A stretch of 15,220 nt of DNA, taken from NCBI GenBank assembly GCA_050260935.1, contig JBLNCU010000008.1, positions 1 to 15,220 on the forward strand, written 5' to 3'. The notes below the pieces were generated by a model, which was given only the letters and a program-made list of their open reading frames with translations, did not search any database and was not told the origin of the DNA. Positions 1-5,655 of this stretch are shown here, one piece after another. The translations under genes and the position numbers were made by a program. The first letter of the stretch is position 1; each line of letters begins with the position of its first letter. Source of the stretch: UBA8346 sp050260935 (lineage in GTDB: Bacteria > Bacillota > UBA4882 > UBA8346).

Positions 1-1211
1 ACGAAACCTCCCGGATAATCATGGGGATACTTATAACCAACGCCGTCTCCCAGCTTCCCGGCGCCCGGATGTGAGGAATCCCGGAGATGCGCCGGAACCA
101 ACTGGTTCTCCTCGTTTTGAACATCGGCCATGGCCGCATGGATCGCCTGGCAACTGGCGTTGGATTTGGGGGCGGTGGCTATGTAAATTGCCGCCTCAGC
201 CATAGGGATCTGGGCTTCCGGCAAACCAACCATCTCCACCGCTTGGGCGGCGGCAGTGGCTACCAGCAACGCCATCGGATCGGCGTTGCCAACGTCCTCG
301 GCGGCGTGGATCATCATCCGCCTGGCGATAAATTTCGGATCTTCGCCGGCAGTCAACATCCGGGCCAGATAATAGACTGCGGCATCCGGGTCGGAGCCGC
401 GCATTGATTTTATAAAGGCGGAGATGGTGTCGTAATGGGCCTGGCCATCTTTATCATAGACGATCGGACGCTTTTGAATACATTCAGTGATTATCTCAAC
501 GCTTAGAACTCTGGCTCCGGTATCCGGATCAGGTTGTGTGGTCAGTGTGGCCAACTCCAAGGCATTCAAAGCAATCCTGGCGTCTCCGTTAGCGATATTC
601 ACCAGATGTTCCAAAGCGTCCGGAGGCAATTGAACCTTGAAACTCCCCAAACCCCGCTCCGAATCCTTCAGGGCCACGCTGATGATAGTTTTAAGATCTT
701 CCCGGGACAAAGGCTTTAGCCGAAAAATCATACTGCGCGAGACCAGCGGCGAGTTGACTTCATATAAAGGGTTTTCGGTGGTGGCGCCGATCAGTAAGAT
801 CGTCCCTTCCTCAACTCCCGGCAACAGAGCGTCTTGTTGCGCCTTGTTAAACCGGTGAATCTCATCCACAAATAAAATGGTCTTCTTTTGGTAGAGGTTA
901 AAGCGCTCCTTGGCATCGGCCATCACTTTACGGAGGTCGGCGACTCCGGCGGTGACCGCGTTGATGCTTTCAAAGTGGGAATGAGTGGTCCGGGCGATAA
1001 TCCTGGCTAAAGTGGTCTTTCCAGTACCCGGCGGGCCGTAAAAGATCATTGAAGTCAGCCGGTCGGCCTCGATCGCCCTCCTTAATAACCGCCCCGCTCC
1101 TACAATCTCATCCTGGCCGATAAACTCTTCCAAACTTCGGGGCCGCATCCTTGACGCCAAAGGGGCCTCCTTTTGGCGGTTCTCATCGGCGCTGGCAGAG
1201 AACAAGTCCAT
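1..1211 (-). CDS. rarA: Replication-associated recombination protein A (RarA/MgsA), C-terminus cut by window edge
   Basis: AAA+ ATPase of the RarA/MgsA/WRNIP1 family, related to clamp-loader subunits and acting at stalled replication forks in the cytoplasm. I translated the minus strand from the ATG at 1211: about 403 codons are open to the window start, against a usual family length of about 420-450, so only the last few dozen residues are missing. Visible motifs are Walker A GPPGTGKTT (residues 59-67), Walker B ILFVDEIHRF (112-121) followed by the family-typical NKAQQDALLP, sensor 1 GATTENP (142-148) and an arginine-finger-like SPLVSRS (154-160). The C-terminal part contains SMRGSDPDAAVYYLARML and an AxEDVGNADP stretch typical of the MgsA C-terminal domain. 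AGAGG at 1221-1225 lies 9 bases before the ATG. It is divergent from the SleB-like gene. Identity is secure. Confidence 0.96.
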   Translation of the reverse strand, partial: MDLFSASADENRQKEAPLASRMRPRSLEEFIGQDEIVGAGRLLRRAIEADRLTSMIFYGPPGTGKTTLARIIARTTHSHFESINAVTAGVADLRKVMADAKERFNLYQKKTILFVDEIHRFNKAQQDALLPGVEEGTILLIGATTENPLYEVNSPLVSRSMIFRLKPLSREDLKTIISVALKDSERGLGSFKVQLPPDALEHLVNIANGDARIALNALELATLTTQPDPDTGARVLSVEIITECIQKRPIVYDKDGQAHYDTISAFIKSMRGSDPDAAVYYLARMLTAGEDPKFIARRMMIHAAEDVGNADPMALLVATAAAQAVEMVGLPEAQIPMAEAAIYIATAPKSNASCQAIHAAMADVQNEENQLVPAHLRDSSHPGAGKLGDGVGYKYPHDYPGGF

Positions 1212-1366
1212 TCACACGCACCTCTTCGGATTGCAGATCAAACACTTAATTATCTTTTACTTAAAACCGGATATTCCTTCTACCCTAAAGGGAATTCTCC
1301 GAAATAAAGAGGATTAGCAAACATTTCCGCTCGATCCGGCCGGTTAAAGCTGGTATAATGATCGTT

Positions 1367-1403
1367 GCCCGCCGTTTTTCTAAAAAATAAAATGCGGGTT
1401 TTT
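1367..1403 (+). terminator. Terminator-like hairpin in the leader of the SleB-like gene
   Basis: CCCGC (1368-1372) pairs with GCGGG (1394-1398), extended by a G-T pair. An inner T5/A5 stem lies between them, and five Ts (1399-1403) follow directly, the form of an intrinsic terminator reading on the plus strand. No plus-strand gene lies upstream in the window, because rarA is divergent. It lies just after an extended -10-like TGGTATAAT (1351-1359). It may end a short upstream transcript or act as an attenuator or insulator for the hydrolase gene. Confidence 0.5.
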
Positions 1404-1426
1404 CTGACTTAAAGTTTGGAATTAAT

Positions 1427-1456
1427 TTTACAGCCAGTGTTTGAAAGAAGTATAAC
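1427..1456 (+). promoter_or_regulatory. Candidate SigA-type promoter of the SleB-like gene
   Basis: TTTACA (1427-1432) and TATAAC (1451-1456) are separated by 18 bases, each close to the vegetative consensus. Transcription would start near 1462, only a few bases before the AGGAGGT at 1466-1472, giving a very short leader. An alternative is the extended -10 TGGTATAAT at 1351-1359, but the hairpin at 1367-1403 would then fall inside the leader. A sporulation sigma factor could also be used; I saw no clear match. Confidence 0.4.
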
Positions 1457-1479
1457 CTGTAAGAAAGGAGGTGGCTGTG

Positions 1480-2193
1480 ATGTTCTTTACCAAGTCGACA
1501 ACTTGCCGGCGGGTGGTGACATCCGCGGTGGTATATTGCTTGATCGCCGGCTTAACCTGGAGCGCCGGCATGGGAATGCTCTTTTTTGACGGGCATAACC
1601 ACCTAGGTCCGGATAGCAAAGCAAGACCGGCCGCCAAACCGGTCAAAGCCGGCTTAAAAATACGGACCGACCAAAAAACCAAAAACACGGCGGCTGTCTT
1701 AACCAGCCACCAGCCGGTTCCGGTGGCGCCGGCCACCAACAACCAGGTTAACCGGGCAATTCCAAGGCAACAAGCTAATTATGGAGTAACAGCCAAAGCG
1801 AAAAATACGCAAACCGGCTCCTACCGGTACAGTCCTGTTCCGGAAAGCGATCTTCCGCTGTTAGCCAGGATTATTCACGCCGAAGCCGGTGGTGAATCTC
1901 TTAGAGGGCAGGTGGCTGTAGGCGCGGTTCTCTTAAACCGGATTCGTTCGGGAAGGTTCCCGAAGAACCTGGCAGCCAATATCTTTAGACCAGGGGAATT
2001 CGAGTCGGTTTCTAACGGCTATATTTGGTCCGAACCGACCGCCGCTTCTTATCAAGCGGCCCGTTTGGCGATGCAGGGGTGGGATCCCACTTACGGGGCT
2101 TTATATTTCTTCAATCCGGCAAAGTCCACTTCCAGTTGGATCTGGAGCCGGCAGGTCAATATCGTCATCGGCCAGCATTACTTCGCCGGTTAG
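1480..2193 (+). CDS. Cell wall hydrolase, SleB/CwlJ-like (Hydrolase_2)
   Basis: Predicted peptidoglycan hydrolase of the SleB/CwlJ family, whose best-known members are lytic enzymes that open the spore cortex at germination; others act on vegetative wall. From the ATG at 1480 the protein has 237 residues. It begins with a basic stretch and a hydrophobic helix (about residues 12-35) that is a signal anchor or signal peptide. A low-complexity Ala/Lys/Pro/Thr linker runs to about residue 120. The C-terminal ~110 residues are the catalytic domain, starting LLARIIHAEAGGE, where the Glu of HAEAGGE is the expected catalytic acid, and continuing with GAVLLNRIRSGRFP and the ending GQHYFAG. The linker is not a recognised SleB peptidoglycan-binding repeat. 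I chose ATG 1480 over GTG 1471/1477 because AGGAGGT (1466-1472) sits 7 bases before it, and GTG 1471 lies inside that site. It is monocistronic. Confidence 0.9.
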   Translation: MFFTKSTTCRRVVTSAVVYCLIAGLTWSAGMGMLFFDGHNHLGPDSKARPAAKPVKAGLKIRTDQKTKNTAAVLTSHQPVPVAPATNNQVNRAIPRQQANYGVTAKAKNTQTGSYRYSPVPESDLPLLARIIHAEAGGESLRGQVAVGAVLLNRIRSGRFPKNLAANIFRPGEFESVSNGYIWSEPTAASYQAARLAMQGWDPTYGALYFFNPAKSTSSWIWSRQVNIVIGQHYFAG

Positions 2194-2210
2194 ATACGTA
2201 GAACCCTTTG

Positions 2211-2256
2211 AGTCTCTGTGGCTGAAACATATAGGCCACAGAGACGCTGAGACGCT
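2211..2256. repeat. Inverted repeat plus short tandem of the CACAGAGACGCTGAG type
   Basis: An 11-base perfect inverted repeat GTCTCTGTGGC (2212-2222) / GCCACAGAGAC (2235-2245) has a 12-base loop. The right arm runs into a tandem GACGCTGA GACGCTAA (2242-2257). It lies between the convergent ends of the SleB-like gene and the 2297 gene. No T-run follows the stem on either strand, so it is not a classical terminator. Its wording resembles a CACAGAG-rich intergenic repeat I recall from many unrelated bacterial genomes. Confidence 0.55.
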
Positions 2257-2296
2257 AAGAAAAGAAGCGTTCCCTATGGCAGAAATATTTTCTTGT

Positions 2297-3067
2297 TTAT
2301 TTTGTTCCCGCATTTCCTTGGAGATCAGCCGCCGGGGCGGACTTTTTTATCCTCAGCATCTCGATTGAACCGTACGGACTGACCAGAAAGCGGAGTATCC
2401 TCCCGAATTTTTCTTTATAATCTAACTGCCAGTGATCATAATCATAACTGCCACCGATTAAACTGCCAAGTTTGACATTTTGGTAGTCAGCCCAGGTTTC
2501 CACTGCCCGTTTGGCTTTTGAAAAATCGGTAATCTCTCCGGTCTCGCCTTTTTCAGCGTTGCTAAAATTATTCCAGTCATATTTTGGGGAAAACCCCGCT
2601 ACTTGAGAAGGCAACTCCCAATTTCCCGCCTTTAAGCCGACCGTTACCCGGTAAGGCCCGGAAAGTTGTTGCTTTCGAATATTACTAGTATGAAATACCA
2701 GTTCAATCCTTTGGTGATCCGGCGACCATTGAAAAGGCAGCACCGTAGTGCCGACGGCCACCCAATGGCCGTTTTTATTGGCCTCCAGGTTCCCGGTAAC
2801 TATGAATTGACCTTCCTGGTAAGCTTTCATTCCCAGTTGAAACCGGATTTCCTCCGCCAGCTTGTCATGGTTACTGTCTATTAAGTCAAAAGTACCGGGA
2901 ACTTCCAACTCTACCTGTTGATCAAGCACCATATCGGTAGGATCGGCGCCGCTCGGGATCATGAACATCATTAAAACGATGAGAACAGCCGAGGCGATCA
3001 GGATTTTTTTCAGCAAAAAAATCACTCCATCGTATTTTTGGAATGATTTCTTGTTCTCTTTTGACAA
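2297..3067 (-). CDS. Membrane-anchored extracytoplasmic protein of unknown function
   Basis: I do not recognise this family with certainty. The 256-residue protein has a short basic N-terminus, one strong hydrophobic helix (about residues 16-38) and a mostly beta-type soluble region outside the membrane. Residues 57-75 contain GTFDLIDSNHDKLAEEI, resembling the Asp-rich loop (DxNxDGxxE) that opens beta-sandwich repeats in secreted proteins, followed by GQFIVTGNLEANKNG and ending GPYRVTVGLKAG (137-148). The final ~90 residues look like a separate domain. There is no lipobox Cys. The start is unclear: TTG 3067 has AAGGA directly against it, which is too close for a normal ribosome site; GTG 3025, just before the hydrophobic helix, is an alternative. 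It begins 22 bases after the receiver-protein stop, so the two probably share a transcript. Confidence 0.75.
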   Translation of the reverse strand: MSKENKKSFQKYDGVIFLLKKILIASAVLIVLMMFMIPSGADPTDMVLDQQVELEVPGTFDLIDSNHDKLAEEIRFQLGMKAYQEGQFIVTGNLEANKNGHWVAVGTTVLPFQWSPDHQRIELVFHTSNIRKQQLSGPYRVTVGLKAGNWELPSQVAGFSPKYDWNNFSNAEKGETGEITDFSKAKRAVETWADYQNVKLGSLIGGSYDYDHWQLDYKEKFGRILRFLVSPYGSIEMLRIKKSAPAADLQGNAGTK

Positions 3068-3089
3068 TCCTTTATGTAATATTCGCCAA

Positions 3090-3446
3090 CTATGAGATAG
3101 CCAACCTTTTCAGGGTTGAAAGCACCTGGTTTTTATCCAAAGGTTTCAGCAGAAAATCATGGGCCCCCGCTTTTAAAGCTTCCAAAATGGTAATTTTCGC
3201 CGAATTGGTGCTGCAAATAACGATCTTTACCTGGTCGTTCAATTTTTTAAAAAAACGGATCGATTCAATAGCGTCCCATTCCGGCATAAAAAGATCTTTG
3301 AAGACTACCTCGGGGTGAAACCGTTGAAACCGGTCCCCTGCCTCCGCGCAGGTCCCGGCCTCAAATACTTCATGACCAGCCTCAAGCAGATAATCCCTTA
3401 AAATTGTTCGCAACAAGGGTGAGTCATCAACGATGAGAATTTTCAT
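3090..3446 (-). CDS. Stand-alone response regulator receiver protein (CheY-like)
   Basis: Single phosphoacceptor receiver domain of 118 residues with no output domain, cytoplasmic. The acidic pair is D7-D8 (ILIVDDS), the phosphoacceptor is D51 (VFKDLFMPEWD), the switch Ser/Thr is in ICST (77-80) and the conserved Lys is K101 (LLKPLD), so all catalytic positions are present. The Gly that usually follows the MPxMD motif is Ala (WDAIE). Length is typical of CheY/Spo0F-type proteins, which pass phosphate or bind a partner rather than DNA. GTG would not be needed: an ATG at 3446 follows a GGGGGTGG site at 6-base spacing. The downstream gene 22 bases away encodes a membrane-anchored protein and may be functionally linked. 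No chemotaxis genes are nearby. Which kinase feeds it is unknown; the orphan sensor at 4036-4911 is a candidate. Confidence 0.92.
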   Translation of the reverse strand: MKILIVDDSPLLRTILRDYLLEAGHEVFEAGTCAEAGDRFQRFHPEVVFKDLFMPEWDAIESIRFFKKLNDQVKIVICSTNSAKITILEALKAGAHDFLLKPLDKNQVLSTLKRLAIS

Positions 3447-3513
3447 CTTGAACCACCCCCCGGAATTTTCCAGTTATATATATTCGCGAAAAAAAAATAT
3501 TTCCCTTTAAGAA

Positions 3514-3565
3514 AAAAAGTTGCTTTTAGGCTCCGGGTTAAAGCTTAAAAGCGCGGCCTAAAAGC
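3514..3565 (-). terminator. Rho-independent terminator after the CBM25-like gene
   Basis: Read on the minus strand, GCTTTTAGGC (3565-3556) pairs perfectly over 10 bp with GCCTAAAAGC (3531-3522), and after AAC comes a run of seven Ts (complement of 3512-3518). The loop is 24 bases. It lies about 50 bases after the stop of the CBM25-like gene and so separates that gene from the receiver gene transcribed next. Confidence 0.8.
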
Positions 3566-3612
3566 GAATATGGGATAATTAGTCTTTAGCGAAAGAGATT
3601 TTTCCCGGACTT

Positions 3613-3954
3613 TTAATGCTCAGGCGGCAAATCACCCGTATGCACCTGATAGCTCCAATTACGGCCGCTATTGTTATCCCAATTATAGGCATCATCCCGG
3701 AAACAAAAATTAAAATTGGAAGCCTCCTCAACCTGGAGCTTTACCGACCAGCCGCCGTCCCGGGTCTTTTTCATGGGCAGCTCCACCACTTTCTCCCAAT
3801 TTTCAAAGCCGTATCCGGCATGGAGAAACACTTTACCGGCCCCGGATTCCGCCAGCAAACCCTTATATTTAATCTTAATTTCCTCACCTAAAGTAATCGG
3901 AACCGGCTCCAAATAAATTCCATCAACTACTTCCTCAATTTTTCGGGTGGGCAT
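3613..3954 (-). CDS. Stand-alone carbohydrate-binding module, CBM25/CBM53-like (starch/glycogen binding)
   Basis: Small beta-sandwich protein of 113 residues resembling family 25/53 starch-binding modules. It shows KVFLHAGYGFENWEKVVELP, then RDGGWSVKLQVEE, FNFCFRDDAYNWDNNSGRNW and a terminal YQV strand. The N-W-D-N-N-x-G-x-N-W segment is the classic ligand-loop signature of these modules, and several aromatic residues (W58, W74, W97, W105 in the numbering from GTG 3969) could stack on glucose rings. There is no signal peptide and no catalytic domain, so it is predicted cytoplasmic and may bind glycogen. I chose ATG 3954 because GGAGGT (3963-3968) precedes it by 8 bases; the longer GTG start at 3969 overlaps that site. 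No glycogen-metabolism gene is in the window. The family call comes from motif recognition only. Confidence 0.85.
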   Translation of the reverse strand: MPTRKIEEVVDGIYLEPVPITLGEEIKIKYKGLLAESGAGKVFLHAGYGFENWEKVVELPMKKTRDGGWSVKLQVEEASNFNFCFRDDAYNWDNNSGRNWSYQVHTGDLPPEH

Positions 3955-4035
3955 CCTTAAAACCTCCACTATTTTGTAAAGTTAATCCGTTTTTAGTATG
4001 CCCTGCCGGTTGCCTGGTTAATCAATAAATTATCT

Positions 4036-4911
4036 CTAACAATTCTCGATCTCTTTTTTTATAGATTTCGGAATCACAATCTGAAATTCGGTCCCAAAAT
4101 CCGGATTGCTTTTAAGGAAAACCCGGCCGTTCATCTCATCGGTCAGGGCCTTGACAATCGATAAACCAAGGCCGGAACTCTGTTTGGTGGAATAACCGAT
4201 AAAATAGATCTGTTCCTGAATACCCGCCGGAATAACCGGCCCGTTATTCCAGATTATAAAATGATATGAACTGCTTGTGTCCCAGATGGTCATTTGAATG
4301 GTGGGTTCGGAAAAATCCCCACCCTCGAAGGCCTCAATGGCATTTTGAATGATATTCCCCAAAATCCGGGTAATCTTTACTGGAGGCAGGTCGAAATTAC
4401 TGAAATCAACATCGCAGTCGATCTCGAACATAATCCCTTTCTCTTTGGCCTCGGTCATGAAAGCGAGTAACATCGCGGAAATAATCGGATTTTGAACTTG
4501 TACCAAAATCGAACTCGATAAATCCAGTGCCTCCTTACAGTCAAGTATGTATTTTTCAATTTCTTCATTCTTATTCATTAAGGCTAATACCCTGATTACC
4601 TGAAGTTGATTTTTGTAATCGTGCCGCTCCGATCGGAGCATCTGGATAAGTTTTTGGCTTTCTTCCAGACGCAGTCTGTCATTGGCGTTAGCCGTTGTTT
4701 CCCGCTGCAGGAGAGTGGTTAGTTTGTAAAAAAAGAAGATGCTTGAAAGGAATAAAAAAGTGGTAATCAAGGTAATCGCCACAAACAGGTATACCTTCCG
4801 TCCGGGGTTTCCTTTATACAGATCCTCGAATATATAAACTTCGGTAACGATCAGCAAAAAAATGCCCAGAAGTATTGATGAGAAAAGTTTAAGCAGACAA
4901 GAGTATCGCAC
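4036..4911 (-). CDS. Sensor histidine kinase, Spo0B/AgrC-CitA-like (GHKL ATPase)
   Basis: Membrane histidine kinase of 291 residues. Two hydrophobic helices (about 9-28 and 41-63) frame a very short external loop, leaving no room for a periplasmic sensor domain. A coiled stretch leads to the phosphoacceptor box LRSERHDYKNQLQ with H97, the Spo0B/AgrC/CitA type (HDxxNQLQ). The GHKL ATPase follows: N box RILGNIIQNAIEAF (182-195, N190), G1 loop WNNGP (221-225) and G2 box GLGLSIVKAL (247-256). It therefore looks catalytically complete. GTG 4911 is preceded by AGGGGAT at about 9 bases, and that site overlaps the end of the upstream membrane gene (16-base gap), so they form one operon. No DNA-binding response regulator is adjacent, so its partner is unknown. 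Confidence 0.92.
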   Translation of the reverse strand: MRYSCLLKLFSSILLGIFLLIVTEVYIFEDLYKGNPGRKVYLFVAITLITTFLFLSSIFFFYKLTTLLQRETTANANDRLRLEESQKLIQMLRSERHDYKNQLQVIRVLALMNKNEEIEKYILDCKEALDLSSSILVQVQNPIISAMLLAFMTEAKEKGIMFEIDCDVDFSNFDLPPVKITRILGNIIQNAIEAFEGGDFSEPTIQMTIWDTSSSYHFIIWNNGPVIPAGIQEQIYFIGYSTKQSSGLGLSIVKALTDEMNGRVFLKSNPDFGTEFQIVIPKSIKKEIENC

Positions 4912-4927
4912 CGGTTTTATCCCCTGT

Positions 4928-5383
4928 TTATTTAATTAAATTCATCAATGATAATTTAAAATGTTTCAGAATAAGAATTACCAAGACCGGAATTGCAATT
5001 TCGGCGCAACCTAAAGAGATCCATTCCGGCGTCGCCGGTTTGACATTAAATGAAATTCCCGCCACTTGCAATAACGGCCAAACGATAATGATCTTGGTGA
5101 CCCCAAATGTAATATAACCCAATAAAGATCCTGTTAAGCTGAATAAAAATTGAATTTTATTGAAAATGTTCAAGACGGCGACGACCGCTATCAGCATTAC
5201 CATCATATTAACAGCTACGGGCAGCTGAATAACTATCGTTACCATGTAGTTGATAGCGGCCAAAACCAATACCGGGAGGATGGTTCTTTTAAAAGGAATA
5301 ACCGCGCCAATAAATGCCAAATCCAGGCGATACCTAACCACGCTGGATGCCAAAAAAACCAGCCCTAAAAGAAAGGATTCCAT
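4928..5383 (-). CDS. Polytopic membrane protein resembling the sensing domain of AgrC-like kinases
   Basis: A 151-residue protein made almost entirely of hydrophobic helices, five or so by eye (about residues 3-16, 22-58 as one or two, 59-73, 80-104 and 120-139). The pattern, starting MESFLLGLVFLASS, with a basic turn (IPFKRT) and repeated Ile/Val/Leu runs, resembles the N-terminal membrane module that clostridial GHKL (AgrC-like) sensor kinases carry fused to their kinase domain. Here it ends with LSLMNLIK and a kinase gene starts 16 bases later. The likely reading is a membrane partner or split sensor module for that kinase. ATG 5383 has only a G-rich upstream stretch (GGGGCCGGG) as ribosome site. 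A transporter-like or unrelated membrane protein cannot be excluded. Confidence 0.8.
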   Translation of the reverse strand: MESFLLGLVFLASSVVRYRLDLAFIGAVIPFKRTILPVLVLAAINYMVTIVIQLPVAVNMMVMLIAVVAVLNIFNKIQFLFSLTGSLLGYITFGVTKIIIVWPLLQVAGISFNVKPATPEWISLGCAEIAIPVLVILILKHFKLSLMNLIK

Positions 5384-5418
5384 AACCCGGCCCCGCTTTT
5401 AAGATAGTTGCCATAATA

Positions 5419-5427
5419 ATTATATCA
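5419..5427 (-). promoter_or_regulatory. Candidate extended -10 promoter for the membrane protein/kinase operon
   Basis: On the minus strand TGATATAAT (5427-5419) matches the extended -10 form TGnTATAAT. No good -35 hexamer lies at the usual distance, which extended -10 promoters tolerate. Transcription would start near 5412, about 30 bases before the ATG. The surrounding 5400-5500 is very AT-rich, so a chance match is possible. Confidence 0.4.
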
Positions 5428-5569
5428 TAAATTAATACAGTTATAGTTTTTTAGTTTTAATATATAATAATGTTAATTTTATTTGAATATTGCCGACAAA
5501 GAATAGAAATCACCCTAATTTCCTAAAAACTGGTTATCCGCTGTTTTACCCAGATTATTGTTCCCCACT

Positions 5570-5603
5570 AAAAACCCGGTTTCAGCCTTTAGTTTTAAAA
5601 CCG
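5570..5603 (-). terminator. Second, weaker terminator-like hairpin after glnS
   Basis: On the minus strand CGGTTT (5603-5598) pairs with AAACCG (5582-5577) around a 15-base loop. After GG there are five Ts (complement of 5570-5574). It stands immediately downstream of the stronger glnS terminator and may be a backup. Confidence 0.4.
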
Positions 5604-5604
5604 C

Positions 5605-5634
5605 AAAAAAACGGGGTTCCCTTGTAGGCACCCC
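5605..5634 (-). terminator. Rho-independent terminator of glnS
   Basis: On the minus strand GGGGT (5634-5630) pairs with ACCCC (5617-5613), with two further C-G pairs possible across a mismatch. After a single G come seven Ts (complement of 5605-5611). It lies about 20 bases after the glnS stop codon. Confidence 0.75.
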
Positions 5635-5655
5635 AACAATATTATTATTTATTCA

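Noticed and set aside
87..858. Plus-strand open frames across 87-407, 534-719 and 637-858
   Set aside because: They are shadows of the minus-strand rarA frame, whose conserved AAA+ motifs read through the whole stretch.
1428..1742. Minus-strand open frame of 104 residues
   Set aside because: Overlaps the SleB-like gene in antisense; no ribosome site and a composition expected from the low-complexity linker of the real gene.
2101..2313. Minus-strand frame of 70 residues containing FLSVSASLW
   Set aside because: It is the translation of the CACAGAG-type repeat and the antisense end of the SleB-like gene, not a protein.
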